Positions 16,923-25,246 of a stretch of DNA of 41,551 nucleotides are shown in pieces. Within the stretch, counting starts at the first letter, position 1; each line of letters begins with the position of its first letter. The position numbers and the translations under genes were made by a program. Source of the DNA: a bacterium (GTDB taxonomy: Bacteria > Patescibacteriota > Saccharimonadia > Saccharimonadales > JAGQNK01); contig JAKQHX010000038.1 of assembly GCA_029557815.1 (NCBI GenBank), forward strand, positions 1 to 41,551, written 5' to 3'. The notes beneath the pieces were generated by a model. The model saw nothing but the letters and a program-made list of their open reading frames with translations. It was not told where the DNA came from and did no database searches.

Positions 16923-17090
16923 GTAGCCCCCGCTTCATTACTTATACTGCTTATAGCTTGCCAGGTATCTTTTGCGGTGGCTGTAAAAAACCTTACATTT
17001 TGGCTAATGCACGGCACTTTATGTAGGCAGACTTTATGTGGCGCTTGCTATACAATAGAAATATCGCCAAGCGAACGAGGGAGACGTTAG

Positions 17091-17756
17091 TTGCTAGAAG
17101 AAGCCTTTCAGCCGTTTTTGAAAACGTTGATGACCAAGAAATTTCGACAGGGAAATATTCTGGTATATCAAGGTGAGGTGCCAAAAAGTGCATATATAGT
17201 AAAAGACGGTATCGTAAAGCTATACAATATTACAGCGCAAGGAGATGAGCGCATCGCCGCCTTCAAGCTCCCTGGCGACATGTTCCCAACCACTTGGTCA
17301 TTTGAGAAAGTCGCTTCAGCCTTTTACTACTACGAAGCCCAGACGGATGGCGAGATGTACGTCATGCCGAGCGATTCATTCCGCAAATTCATTACGGAAA
17401 ATCCCGCCGCGATGCATGCGGTTGCGGATCATTATCTAAGCAACTACGCTGGTTCGCTCATGCGGATTACCGCTCTGGAGCAGCCGAAGGCTTCCGACAA
17501 AGTCCTATATACCTTGTACTATTTGGCACAATGTTATGGTGAAGAACTGCGGCCAGGAGTCGTACGCATTAACATACGGCTCACCCAACAAATGGTCGCA
17601 GATCTTATTGGCCTGACGCGCGAAACCACTGCAGCAGAACTCGTCAAGCTTAAGAAACGAGGCGTTTTGAAATACAAAGGACGTGAATACACCATCGATC
17701 GTGCTAAATTAATCCAGAGTATTGGTGAGGATAACTTCAAGGATCTGACACTCTAG
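17091..17756 (+). CDS. Crp/Fnr-family transcription regulator
   Basis: A 221-residue regulator with an N-terminal cyclic-nucleotide-binding-like beta-roll (about residues 15-115; QGNILVYQGEVPKSAYIVKDG) and a C-terminal winged helix-turn-helix (LTQQMVADLIGLTRETTAAEL, about 163-183). The cysteine cluster of oxygen-sensing FNR is missing; only one Cys is present. Effector unknown. Translation starts at TTG 17091 with a GAGGGAGA site upstream, and a TATACA box lies near 17049. Its position just after the oxidase block makes control of respiration plausible, but no binding site was identified. Confidence 0.9.
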   Translation: MLEEAFQPFLKTLMTKKFRQGNILVYQGEVPKSAYIVKDGIVKLYNITAQGDERIAAFKLPGDMFPTTWSFEKVASAFYYYEAQTDGEMYVMPSDSFRKFITENPAAMHAVADHYLSNYAGSLMRITALEQPKASDKVLYTLYYLAQCYGEELRPGVVRINIRLTQQMVADLIGLTRETTAAELVKLKKRGVLKYKGREYTIDRAKLIQSIGEDNFKDLTL

Positions 17757-17790
17757 GTTTAGGTGTCTGTTTCGGCCTGGCGAGAGGTGC

Positions 17791-18168
17791 CTATTTCTTT
17801 TTGGTTTTCAGGAGACTGTTGACGAGTTGGATAAGCTCTTTGGGTGAAGCCCAGGCTTTCAACATGTATTTTTCGGCCCCTAGACGGTATGCTTCATCAA
17901 TTTCATGTTGCGTATCAAGGTTGCTGAATATGACGACCTTTACTTTTGGATGGTTGGCCTTGAGATTGTACTTCTTCAGGAACTCGACACCGCCCATTTG
18001 AGGCATTCGCAAATCAAGTAAGATAAGGTCAGGTTCGACGTCTTCGGTAATCTTGAGCGCCTCCGTGCCATCGTAGGCGGCGATAATCTCATGACCCTGA
18101 TGTTGCAGGATCATCTGGTAAGCTTCGTTGAGATTTCTCTCGTCTTCTACAATCAATATCGTCGCCAT
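17791..18168 (-). CDS. Stand-alone receiver-domain response regulator
   Basis: A 125-residue single CheY-like receiver. The acidic pocket is E8-D9, the phosphoacceptor D52 is in LILLDLRMP, a Ser is at 82, and the conserved lysine is K104 in YMLKAWASPKE. There is no output domain, so it would act by protein contact or pass phosphate on. The start is the ATG at 18168. An ATG three codons earlier overlaps the TATAAT box and would not be transcribed. The CHASE kinase gene lies just upstream on the same strand and is the likely partner. Confidence 0.92.
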   Translation of the reverse strand: MATILIVEDERNLNEAYQMILQHQGHEIIAAYDGTEALKITEDVEPDLILLDLRMPQMGGVEFLKKYNLKANHPKVKVVIFSNLDTQHEIDEAYRLGAEKYMLKAWASPKELIQLVNSLLKTKKK

Positions 18169-18175
18169 TGAATCC

Positions 18176-18181
18176 ATTATA
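18176..18181 (-). promoter_or_regulatory. -10 box of the receiver gene, leaderless type
   Basis: A perfect TATAAT on the minus strand, 7 bases before the ATG at 18168. It sits in the gap after the kinase gene, so the receiver can be expressed independently of the kinase. Confidence 0.7.
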
Positions 18182-18258
18182 CCTGAACTTGTCCAGTTCG
18201 CGTTACGAGCGTCTTATACGTAGGTACATGTTGCGCGCAGATAGTCCTCCTGTCCTTA

Positions 18259-20013
18259 TTATTCTGATTTGAAAACTTTCGGTATGATGACCGTAAACGT
18301 AGTGCCTTTGTCCTTGACTGACAGGACGTCTATTTTGCCGTGGTGCATCTCTACGAGTTGTTGGCTCAGGTATAGGCCTATACCGCTACCGCTGGTTTGC
18401 CGCGAAAGCTCGTTAGGAATGCGTGAAAAACGTTGAAACAGAAGAGGGATATCGTCGGCGTCGATACCTACGCCCCTATCTCTGACCAAAATACGCACGT
18501 CATCTTTGGTAGACGTTAACTTTATATTTACGGTGGTTCCTTCGTACGAGTACTTTAAGGCGTTACTGATGAGGTTTTCCAGGGCCATCCTGAGGCCATG
18601 CTCATCAGCTTCTATGTAGATATGCTTGAGGGGCATCTGGAGCCGGATTTTTTGACGGCTCTTTTTTGCCGTAACTGACAATTCTTGTGTAAGTTCACGG
18701 AGCAAGGTGTTTATATCAAGCCGGCGGGGTGTGAGCACGATACCTTTGGCATCTATCTTTGCGACATACAGTATCTCATTGATGATGTGGAGCTGGCGTT
18801 CATTGCTCTCGTAAGCTTTGTCGAGCAGGGCTTTTTGCTGCGGAGACAGTTTTCCCGCAAAGCCTTCCAAAACCATTCCGACATATTGCTTGACTGAAGT
18901 TGCCGGCGTACGTAACTGGTGAGATGCCAGAGACAGCAACTCATCTTTTGCTGACTGTACTTCCGTCTGTTTGTTGTGCGCAAGCACCCTGGTTCTCGCA
19001 ATGAGCAGCGTTAGCACAAAGCCTGATAGCAACACACTGAGCATAGTTCCAGCAACCAGTGCTCCGAGTGGCCGGTCCCGGGTTGTTTCGGCGATAATAT
19101 TTGGAGAAAATCGAAAATCAAGCATCCATTCTTGGCCGAACAATTTTATTGTTTCGATATGCCTAATCGATCGCTCATCATTTAGTGAGGCAAAGTTATC
19201 CGTCTCAAACAGGAGGTTACCCGCTTCTGCCGTTCCATCGTAAATCCTCAATCCGTGATTGGCGCTTGAGTTATGTTCGAGTGCTGTGTTGAAAAACTCA
19301 TTTGCCAGAAAAGGTGCGAACACATAGCCCTGCAAGTCTCGGTCTGCTGGAGAGCGCTTTTGCTCGGCGCTATTCCTGTTCACAGGAGAGTACATCGAAA
19401 AGCCCACACCGCTAAACGGCATTTCAGTCTTGGTGTAAAGTACCTTATCGCTGATAGTAGCCTTTCCGGTCTCTTTTGCTGACTTAAGCGCAGAGCGTCG
19501 GCTCGGATGGGAGAGCATGTTGTAACCGATTCCAGGAGCATGTTCTGGGACAAAATACATCGTTATGGCAAACTCGTTGCCTTCCAGGGAAGGGTGGATT
19601 TTGCTGTCAGGAAAGCCATCAGCATGAATTTGGCGAATGAGGTCAGGTAATTCTGCCCTGGTTGCGCTCCTCATAAACCCAAGACCCTGCACGCCCGGAT
19701 AGTTGCGCTGGATGTCGAAACTTTTGATAAACTTTTCCCATTCACTCCTCGTTACTTCGTCAGAAGAAACAAACAGCCCAGAGGCTCCAAGCAGAACAAG
19801 CCTATATGATTCGAGCCTGTCCGTTATGCTGCTTTTTGTTTCGGAGACAGTACTGCTGATGGACGACTGCCGTTCGGCGTTGTAGGCCTGATCCGCGTTG
19901 CGCCAGCTCAAAAGTGTTAGACCGAGCATGGTAATGAGCACCGCGCCTGCCGGAAGTAAATGCAATAGGAAAGTATTAGAAGTCAGCTTCTTGCGCGTAT
20001 TTATGAAATACAT
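18259..20013 (-). CDS. CHASE-domain sensor histidine kinase
   Basis: A 584-residue membrane kinase. A first span lies near residues 14-36. Then comes an extracellular CHASE domain of about 250 residues (EWEKFIKSFDIQRNYPGVQGLGF, split here as EWEKFIKSFDIQ then NYPGVQGLGF) and a second span near 315-340. The HisKA helix carries the phosphorylated H365 in SHQLRTP. The ATPase part shows the N box NLISNALKYS, DRGVGID and GSGIGLYLSQQL. CHASE domains bind small extracellular ligands; the ligand is unknown here. The start at ATG 20013 is set by TATACT 8 bases upstream; a frame beginning earlier would include the promoter. Confidence 0.9.
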   Translation of the reverse strand: MYFINTRKKLTSNTFLLHLLPAGAVLITMLGLTLLSWRNADQAYNAERQSSISSTVSETKSSITDRLESYRLVLLGASGLFVSSDEVTRSEWEKFIKSFDIQRNYPGVQGLGFMRSATRAELPDLIRQIHADGFPDSKIHPSLEGNEFAITMYFVPEHAPGIGYNMLSHPSRRSALKSAKETGKATISDKVLYTKTEMPFSGVGFSMYSPVNRNSAEQKRSPADRDLQGYVFAPFLANEFFNTALEHNSSANHGLRIYDGTAEAGNLLFETDNFASLNDERSIRHIETIKLFGQEWMLDFRFSPNIIAETTRDRPLGALVAGTMLSVLLSGFVLTLLIARTRVLAHNKQTEVQSAKDELLSLASHQLRTPATSVKQYVGMVLEGFAGKLSPQQKALLDKAYESNERQLHIINEILYVAKIDAKGIVLTPRRLDINTLLRELTQELSVTAKKSRQKIRLQMPLKHIYIEADEHGLRMALENLISNALKYSYEGTTVNIKLTSTKDDVRILVRDRGVGIDADDIPLLFQRFSRIPNELSRQTSGSGIGLYLSQQLVEMHHGKIDVLSVKDKGTTFTVIIPKVFKSE

Positions 20014-20021
20014 ATGTATAT

Positions 20022-20027
20022 AGTATA
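20022..20027 (-). promoter_or_regulatory. -10 box of the kinase gene, leaderless type
   Basis: TATACT on the minus strand, 8 bases before the ATG at 20013. No ribosome binding site fits in between. Confidence 0.62.
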
Positions 20028-20106
20028 CCCAGCTATCCAGTAGCACATAAGATGTTTAGCGTGGCATATCCTTACATCATACAAGCACAGATGAGGGCTG
20101 CAGCCA

Positions 20107-20595
20107 TTATCTCCCTAAGTCGTCAAGCATGTTCGCAAGTTCCGGGGTCGGGAGTGTCGAACAGTCGATATTTTTTTGCAGGGCTATGACGTAACCTTGT
20201 AAAATTCGTTTAATCTTTAGGGCGTCACGTCGATGCAGAAAACTTACGGTGTAAGGTTTGTCGGTGCTGAAGAAACGGGTGAAGATCTTTAGAGACCCGA
20301 AAAAGGGTCCTACGTCGGCGGTCACGTTCAGTATGTCTTCAATCCGGATACTCATGACTTCGCTAGTCCAGAAGAACTCGCGATGGGCGATAGTCAGCTT
20401 GGCCCGATCGAGGGTCACGGTGTCAGGAAAGAGAGTAAACGGAAAGACGGTCGTGGCTGTGACAAGTATTTCGTGAGAGCTGTTTATCGTCTGCGCCAGT
20501 TCAAGCGCAGATTCATCCATCGCTTTATGTTTGCGAATCTGACTTGGTGTGGGAACGGTACTGCTGGCATTCGTGGTGGAGTAGTTCTTGTCCAT
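20107..20595 (-). CDS. Hypothetical protein with a bacterial PH-like domain
   Basis: A 162-residue soluble protein. The central part (about residues 45-135) alternates short beta strands (ILVTATTVFPFTLFPDTV, SIRIEDILNVTADVG, PYTVSFLHRRDALKIKRILQG) in the manner of bacterial pleckstrin-homology domains, ending in the usual helix. The N-terminus is Ser/Thr-rich and probably disordered. A GGAGG lies 10 bases before the ATG. The domain assignment is from pattern only; the function is unknown. Confidence 0.6.
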   Translation of the reverse strand: MDKNYSTTNASSTVPTPSQIRKHKAMDESALELAQTINSSHEILVTATTVFPFTLFPDTVTLDRAKLTIAHREFFWTSEVMSIRIEDILNVTADVGPFFGSLKIFTRFFSTDKPYTVSFLHRRDALKIKRILQGYVIALQKNIDCSTLPTPELANMLDDLGR

Positions 20596-20711
20596 AACAG
20601 GCTAACCTCCTTTGCATTATCTACTGTAGTGCAAAAGAAAAAAGAGGTCTGTAAGAATTACCCCTGTTTGGTCTACGCTTACACCTTGAGTCTTTATTTT
20701 CTTATATAAAA

Positions 20712-20900
20712 TTACTGCTTCATGGCATCCCGGACGTCGTATGGCGTCGTAAAGTAATCATACGGTAGCTCTTGGATTGCCCGGACGACGTCAGCGTGTG
20801 CTCCGTTGCGACGTGCGTGAGCAGCCAGTTCATCCCGACTGCATGGATACGCCAGGCTCGTGATATATTTTTGTACTTCTGCCGTTTTCGTTTGTGTCAT
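20712..20900 (-). CDS. DUF2795-type small protein
   Basis: A 62-residue protein matching the DUF2795 pattern: VQKYITSLAYPCSRDELAAHA, then GAHADVVRAIQELP and YFTTPYDVRDAM. These proteins are short, helical, common in Actinobacteria and related groups, and of unknown role. A GGGAG ribosome binding site lies 6 bases before the ATG. Confidence 0.72.
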   Translation of the reverse strand: MTQTKTAEVQKYITSLAYPCSRDELAAHARRNGAHADVVRAIQELPYDYFTTPYDVRDAMKQ

Positions 20901-21033
20901 AGTTGTCTCCCTTTTGAGTTTGCATGTTCTACTATCTCGTACTTCTTTTCTGCTAACTGTGAAGTTTTTTACAAATCATTCATTTCATTCGTTCTATACT
21001 TCGGAGTGGTTAGCCTAACGAAACGGACGATGC

Positions 21034-21282
21034 ATGAAGAAAGCGACCAAGGTATTGCGCAAGCTGGTAGTTGGCCTTATCGGCTTTCCCTTACTGATAG
21101 TTGGTATCGTACTGGTTCCGCTCCCTGGACCCGGAGTACTCATAAGCTTACTCGCGTTTTTCGTTTTGTCACTTGAATTTGATTGGGCAGAAAAAGGGTT
21201 TCATGAAGCTACGGCGGTTATCAAGAACATATATAAAGCAGCCAAAGCCCGCGCCGCCAAAATCGATAACAGCCTAAAATAG
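21034..21282 (+). CDS. PGPGW-type small membrane protein
   Basis: An 82-residue protein with two closely spaced hydrophobic helices (LVVGLIGFPLLIVGIVLVPL and VLISLLAFFVLSL) joined by the LPGPG motif, the hallmark of the PGPGW transmembrane family. Here the last residue of the motif is Val rather than Trp. A basic C-terminal tail follows. The function is not established. A TATACT (20995-21000) is the likely -10 box, giving a leader of about 27 bases. Confidence 0.68.
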   Translation: MKKATKVLRKLVVGLIGFPLLIVGIVLVPLPGPGVLISLLAFFVLSLEFDWAEKGFHEATAVIKNIYKAAKARAAKIDNSLK

Positions 21283-21361
21283 CATGGGCAGCTGCTGTGT
21301 AATATCTCGCTGTTTTTGTGGCGGCTTATCTCAATAATAAGAATCGTAGTGGAGGATTTAC

Positions 21362-22315
21362 ATGACACGATTTGGCTATACGCTGTACTGCGAAGGTAAC
21401 GATCCTCGGAGCCTGATAGAGCAGGCGGTTATGGCAGAGAAGGCTGGGTTTGACTTTCTTATAATTTCGGACCACTACCACCCGTGGCTGTCCGAGCAGC
21501 AACATGCTGCTTTTGCATGGTCAGTGCTCGGCGCTGTGGCACAGGCAACGGAGAGGATAGAACTCGCGACGATGGTAACTTGTCCGATCATACGGTATCA
21601 TCCGGCCATCGTGGCGCAAATGGCGGCAACTGTCGGTGTCATAAGCGGCGGACGCTTTACACTTGGGCTTGGCGCAGGCGAACGGTTGAATGAGCATGTT
21701 GTTGGCATGGGTTGGCCGGCTGTTCGTGTGCGACACATGATGCTGCGCGAAGCGATTGATATAATCCAGGCGCTTTGGAGTGGCCAGTACGTTTCACATT
21801 ATGGAGATTTCTTTACCGTAGAAGATGCACGCATCTTTGATTTGCCAGATGATCCGATAGAAATATTTGTAGCGGCGAGCGGGAAGGTCTCTGCGAAACT
21901 AGCCGCCGAAAAAGCTGATGGGCTTTGCACTTCTGACCCAGAAAAGCAGATAGTCAGTGCATACTTGCAAAGCGGCGGGAATAAAGGCTCTGTATGGTCA
22001 CAGGTCGTCTTGGCGTGGGGTAAGTCCAAGGAAAAGGCCGCAAAAGAACTGCATAGCAACTTCCGGTTTTCTGCTGGTGGCTGGAAGGTGCAAGCTGAGC
22101 TGCCGAATCCCGTGAACTTTGATGCAGCTACAAAAACGATTACGCCCGAAGACATGAAGGCAGACGCAGGCCCTGATGCGCAGCTACATGTTAAGAAAGC
22201 GAAGCACTACCTTGAGGCAGGTGTCAACAATCTGGCTGTGGCGTATCCCGGCAAGGACCATGCGGGGTTCATGAAATTTTGGCAAAAGGAACTGAAGCCG
22301 GCACTGCTCCCGTAA
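21362..22315 (+). CDS. LLM-class (F420-dependent type) oxidoreductase
   Basis: A 317-residue TIM-barrel protein of the luciferase-like monooxygenase family, closest in pattern to the F420-dependent glucose-6-phosphate-dehydrogenase-like group. Diagnostic stretches are AEKAGFDFLIISDHYHPW, IELATMVTCPIIRYHPA and SGGRFTLGLGAGERLNEHV. The end (AKHYLEAGVNNLAV) also fits. Use of coenzyme F420 rather than FMN is inferred from family resemblance, and the substrate is unknown. A GGAGG lies 6 bases before the ATG. It is a lone gene; the LCP gene next to it converges. Confidence 0.82.
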   Translation: MTRFGYTLYCEGNDPRSLIEQAVMAEKAGFDFLIISDHYHPWLSEQQHAAFAWSVLGAVAQATERIELATMVTCPIIRYHPAIVAQMAATVGVISGGRFTLGLGAGERLNEHVVGMGWPAVRVRHMMLREAIDIIQALWSGQYVSHYGDFFTVEDARIFDLPDDPIEIFVAASGKVSAKLAAEKADGLCTSDPEKQIVSAYLQSGGNKGSVWSQVVLAWGKSKEKAAKELHSNFRFSAGGWKVQAELPNPVNFDAATKTITPEDMKADAGPDAQLHVKKAKHYLEAGVNNLAVAYPGKDHAGFMKFWQKELKPALLP

Positions 22316-22349
22316 GGGATGGGTGGTACGGAAATCGGCAAGGACCTAT

Positions 22350-23507
22350 CTACTGGAGTCGCTTAATAGCCGCCTGAATATCTGTATAGTCATCTATGCC
22401 GGCAGCCGGAATCAGCGCAGATTGTGCGGATGGTGTCGTGTAGCCCACCAGAAAGTTTTTGCCACCTATGTCACTCAGCGTTACTGGCTTCAGGTTGCCG
22501 TTCGGAACGCTGGTAAGCAGTCGGTAGAATGGTATCACCTCGCTAATGGCCAGGTCGGTTTTTATGTTGGCGCCGGCAGCCGCGAATATTTCACCGTTGG
22601 TGCGCGGGTCGAGTACGAGTTTCCAGTCGAGCTTATGTTTGATTGCGCTAAACACTTGCTGTTGGTTTTGGGTACGATTGAAGTCAGATCGGGGAAAGCC
22701 ATACGAACCGTAGGTGGCACCGCGGGCACGAGTCAGCCGCAGGGCAGTCTGACCGTCGATACTATGCGTGCCATTCGTGAGCCGCAGCGGACCGCCCTGA
22801 GCTTTTGGAAAATTCGGGTCATATATGCCACGCTCATCATCGCTTTTGATAGTCACATCAATACCACCAAGGGCATCGACGACTTCTTTTACGGAAGTGT
22901 AATTAATGAGTGCATAGTAGTGGAGTTCGATGTCAAAGGTATCACCGACGACTTTTTGCAGGAGCCCCATACCGCCACGGGGCCGGCCGGTTTCGCGGAA
23001 TTTCATATACTCGCCGGCTTGATAGGCTTCATTTATTTTGGCGGCTCCATAGTCGGGGATATTGACGTACAGATCGCGTGGCACGCTTAACATGTAGCCA
23101 GACTGGTCTGTTTTATCGAGACTCAGGATGAGTATTGAGTCAGTGAGTGTCGCACCTGCGTGCCCCGGATCATCAGCAGAGTAGCCGACGAGCAGGATAT
23201 TAGTCCGGCCACCAGGAGTGCTCTGTAGCTCTGTGGTACGAAAGACCTCCCATGCATTGTCTGTACCGAAGAGTTTTTTGCTAGCCACCGAAAAATTACG
23301 AATATCCCACACCACAATCGTGACCAGGAGCGCCAGGATAATAGCCAGCACTAAGAGGATCATTTTTTTCCACGGTGAACGGCGCCGTATTGACGGTTGG
23401 CGTTCGGGCTGTGGCGGCTCGGGTTTGCTGGGTTGGTACGATGTTGTCGTAAGGGCGTGAAAGTTTTTGGGTTGAGGTACCGCTGCTTTTTGAGTGTCTT
23501 TTCGCAT
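22350..23507 (-). CDS. LytR-CpsA-Psr family cell-envelope ligase
   Basis: A 385-residue protein that would attach anionic or other polymers from lipid carriers to peptidoglycan outside the membrane. A proline-rich cytoplasmic N-terminus (about 45 residues) precedes one span (MILLVLAIILALLVTIVVW). The LCP domain shows TDSILILSLDKTDQ, MLSVPRDLYVNI, and the arginines ALRLTRARGATYGSYGFPRS and FNRTQNQQ that bind the pyrophosphate. It begins 18 bases after the preceding minus-strand membrane gene and is probably co-transcribed with it. Confidence 0.9.
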   Translation of the reverse strand: MRKDTQKAAVPQPKNFHALTTTSYQPSKPEPPQPERQPSIRRRSPWKKMILLVLAIILALLVTIVVWDIRNFSVASKKLFGTDNAWEVFRTTELQSTPGGRTNILLVGYSADDPGHAGATLTDSILILSLDKTDQSGYMLSVPRDLYVNIPDYGAAKINEAYQAGEYMKFRETGRPRGGMGLLQKVVGDTFDIELHYYALINYTSVKEVVDALGGIDVTIKSDDERGIYDPNFPKAQGGPLRLTNGTHSIDGQTALRLTRARGATYGSYGFPRSDFNRTQNQQQVFSAIKHKLDWKLVLDPRTNGEIFAAAGANIKTDLAISEVIPFYRLLTSVPNGNLKPVTLSDIGGKNFLVGYTTPSAQSALIPAAGIDDYTDIQAAIKRLQ

Positions 23508-23525
23508 GCTGTTCCAAAGATGAAT

Positions 23526-24209
23526 TTAGTTCAAAATACTGACCGACCGGGCCAAGATAAGCGCGATAGTAAATACTGAGACCAGTGCCTGGATTCCCAT
23601 GAGGGCTTTGGCCTGTGAAGTGATTGGCTTGCTGTCGGCCGGCGCAAAGTTGATTGCGTTGGTGACAGACAGGTACAGGTAGTCAATAAAAGTCGGTTGC
23701 CAGTCAGGAAACTCGTTAGGCATATCTTGTTGCGTAAACTGGAAGTCTTTATGATGGACGGACCATTTCCTGCCGGTTAAACCCGGACTGTCGATTTCCC
23801 AATACCACAGGGCAAACACGATGATGTTCGTCAGGAAAATCGCAAGTGCTGACACAATCAGTTCACGCCCCGACAATACTTGGCCTTCAGTCAGAAGAAG
23901 CCGGATAACCAAGAAAAAGGAGTCGACGTTGGCCAGGGAAATGATACCGAGCAGTACGATTGACAATGTTCGGTATAAGGAGCTCGGACGAAGGTGACGA
24001 GTGCTTGCATTGAGCCCGATGATAACGAGCAAGGCTACTTCGGTCATGATGATAAAGCCATGGGGGCCATACGACAGTTCCGGGCTTAGTTTCCATGATG
24101 CGATCTGCAAAAGTATGGCAAAAATCAAGGCTCCCTGGGCAAACCAGAGCTCAGCGCGGCTTATCGGATGAACCTTCATACTTCCAAGCATACTATACTT
24201 TTTGGCCAT
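23526..24209 (-). CDS. Polytopic membrane protein, DUF1345-like
   Basis: A 227-residue protein with about five to six spans. The last two spans flank a loop (FIDYLYLSVTNAINFAPADS) resembling the DUF1345 / two-helix channel-like pattern, in which a polar loop precedes the final helix. That resemblance is weak, so the transport role is only a guess. I chose the ATG at 24209 (MAKKYSML) with a TAGGA site; the frame extends further upstream into the divergent regulatory region. It leads the LCP gene in an operon. Confidence 0.65.
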   Translation of the reverse strand: MAKKYSMLGSMKVHPISRAELWFAQGALIFAILLQIASWKLSPELSYGPHGFIIMTEVALLVIIGLNASTRHLRPSSLYRTLSIVLLGIISLANVDSFFLVIRLLLTEGQVLSGRELIVSALAIFLTNIIVFALWYWEIDSPGLTGRKWSVHHKDFQFTQQDMPNEFPDWQPTFIDYLYLSVTNAINFAPADSKPITSQAKALMGIQALVSVFTIALILARSVSILN

Positions 24210-24244
24210 GGTCCTACGTTCTGGACAAAACGCAAGATATCTTA

Positions 24245-24273
24245 TTGACGAAAAGTAGATAACAACATAACAT
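24245..24273 (+). promoter_or_regulatory. Leaderless promoter of the ArsR/SRPBCC operon
   Basis: TTGACG (24245-24250), a 17-base spacer and TAACAT (24268-24273). The ATG at 24282 is 8 bases past the -10 box, so the mRNA begins at or next to the start codon. Confidence 0.68.
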
Positions 24274-24291
24274 TCAACCACATGGTTGAAT
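24272..24291. promoter_or_regulatory. Perfect palindrome over the start codon, likely ArsR-type operator
   Basis: ATTCAACCA, CA, TGGTTGAAT: two 9-base arms that match perfectly. It overlaps the end of the -10 box, the predicted transcription start and the ATG of the ArsR-family gene. A 9-2-9 symmetric site at this place fits autorepression by the dimeric regulator encoded right there. Confidence 0.62.
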
Positions 24292-24635
24292 ACGTTTCTG
24301 ACATAGATTTAGTCTTCCAGTCGCTTGCCGATCCTACCCGACGGGATATATTAGCGCAGGTTTCTCAGTATTCGTTATCGGTTGGCGAGATTGCTAAACA
24401 ATACGATTTGACGTTTGCCGCGGTGTCTAAGCACATACAGGTAATGGAAAGGGCGAAACTGGTTACCAAGCAGCACCGCGGGAAAAAGCGGATCGTGAGT
24501 GCGGTACCGGCCACACTTCATGGCGCATTGGATTATCTGAAACGGTACGAGATTGTGTGGAACGAACGTTTTGATTCGTTAGATAGGTATGTAAAGAATA
24601 ATCCTCGGGAGGAGAAAAGATATGGACGATACTAA
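24282..24635 (+). CDS. ArsR-family winged-helix transcription regulator
   Basis: A 117-residue small regulator. It opens VFQSLADPTRRDILAQVSQ, the typical start of the ArsR fold, and the recognition region is LTFAAVSKHIQVMERAKLVTKQ, split as LTFAAVSKHIQV and MERAKLV. No cysteine metal site is visible, so it belongs to the metal-independent group often paired with SRPBCC proteins. Its stop overlaps the next gene's start by 14 bases. The 20-base palindrome over its own start codon suggests autorepression. Confidence 0.88.
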   Translation: MVEYVSDIDLVFQSLADPTRRDILAQVSQYSLSVGEIAKQYDLTFAAVSKHIQVMERAKLVTKQHRGKKRIVSAVPATLHGALDYLKRYEIVWNERFDSLDRYVKNNPREEKRYGRY

Positions 24636-25122
24636 ATTTACCAAGGACAGGGCAACTAAATCACTGAAGATGGAGCGGGTATTTGACGCACCGCGCAGCC
24701 GCATCTGGCAGGCCTTTACGACCGACGAAGTCAACCAATGGTGGGGTCCACGAGGATGGAAAACCACCAGCAAGCACATGGATTTCACGCCTGGCGGCTA
24801 CTGGCATTATGGCATGAAGTGTGTCGATGAAAGCCAGGGTGAGTGGTTCGGGCAGGAGTCTTGGGGTAAAGCCGAGTACCTAGAAATTGATGAACCGAAC
24901 AAATTTGTCTACAAAGATTACTTTGCCGATGCTGACGGCAGGGTGAACGAAGAGATGCCTGCGACAACCACTACTATGGAGTTTATCGAAGAAGCAGGCA
25001 AGACCCGTATCATAAGCACGACCGTATTTGAGGATGAAGAAGGCTACGATAAAGTCATCGCTATGGGTGTCGAGCAGGGTTCTGCCGAGACATGGGACCG
25101 CCTATCTGAGCACCTTCAGTAA
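24622..25122 (+). CDS. SRPBCC-domain (AHSA1-like) protein
   Basis: A 166-residue START/SRPBCC-fold protein of the Aha1-C-terminal-like group. It shows MERVFDAPRSRIWQAFTTDE, QWWGPRGWKT, DFTPGGYWHYGM and the final MGVEQGSAETWDRLSEHL. Such proteins bind hydrophobic ligands in a deep cavity, but the natural ligand is not known. It has GGAGGA 8 bases before the ATG, inside the end of the ArsR gene. This ArsR-plus-SRPBCC pairing is common in bacteria and supports both calls. Confidence 0.88.
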   Translation: MDDTKFTKDRATKSLKMERVFDAPRSRIWQAFTTDEVNQWWGPRGWKTTSKHMDFTPGGYWHYGMKCVDESQGEWFGQESWGKAEYLEIDEPNKFVYKDYFADADGRVNEEMPATTTTMEFIEEAGKTRIISTTVFEDEEGYDKVIAMGVEQGSAETWDRLSEHLQ

Positions 25123-25181
25123 TTTCCAGCCCAAGAAGTGAGACTATGGTTCAACGAAGAAGCGAGGAAGCAATCTCCGGC

Positions 25182-25210
25182 TTGACATTGGGCAGCAGTA
25201 CTGTTTAATA
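25182..25210 (+). promoter_or_regulatory. Promoter for the Pro/Gln-rich anchored protein
   Basis: TTGACA (25182-25187), a 17-base spacer and TTAATA (25205-25210), 36 bases before the ATG at 25247. Confidence 0.6.
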
Positions 25211-25246
25211 AAAACTAACGGTTAAAACAAAAAGTAAAGGTATACC

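Noticed and set aside
17091-17756. Oxygen-sensing FNR-type regulator
   Set aside because: The cysteines that hold the iron-sulfur cluster in FNR are absent; the protein has one Cys, so only a Crp/Fnr-family call is made.
22323-23090. Long plus-strand open frame (255 codons) opposite the LCP gene
   Set aside because: It is antisense to a clear LytR-CpsA-Psr protein with family motifs. The translated product has no recognisable domain and no ribosome binding site.
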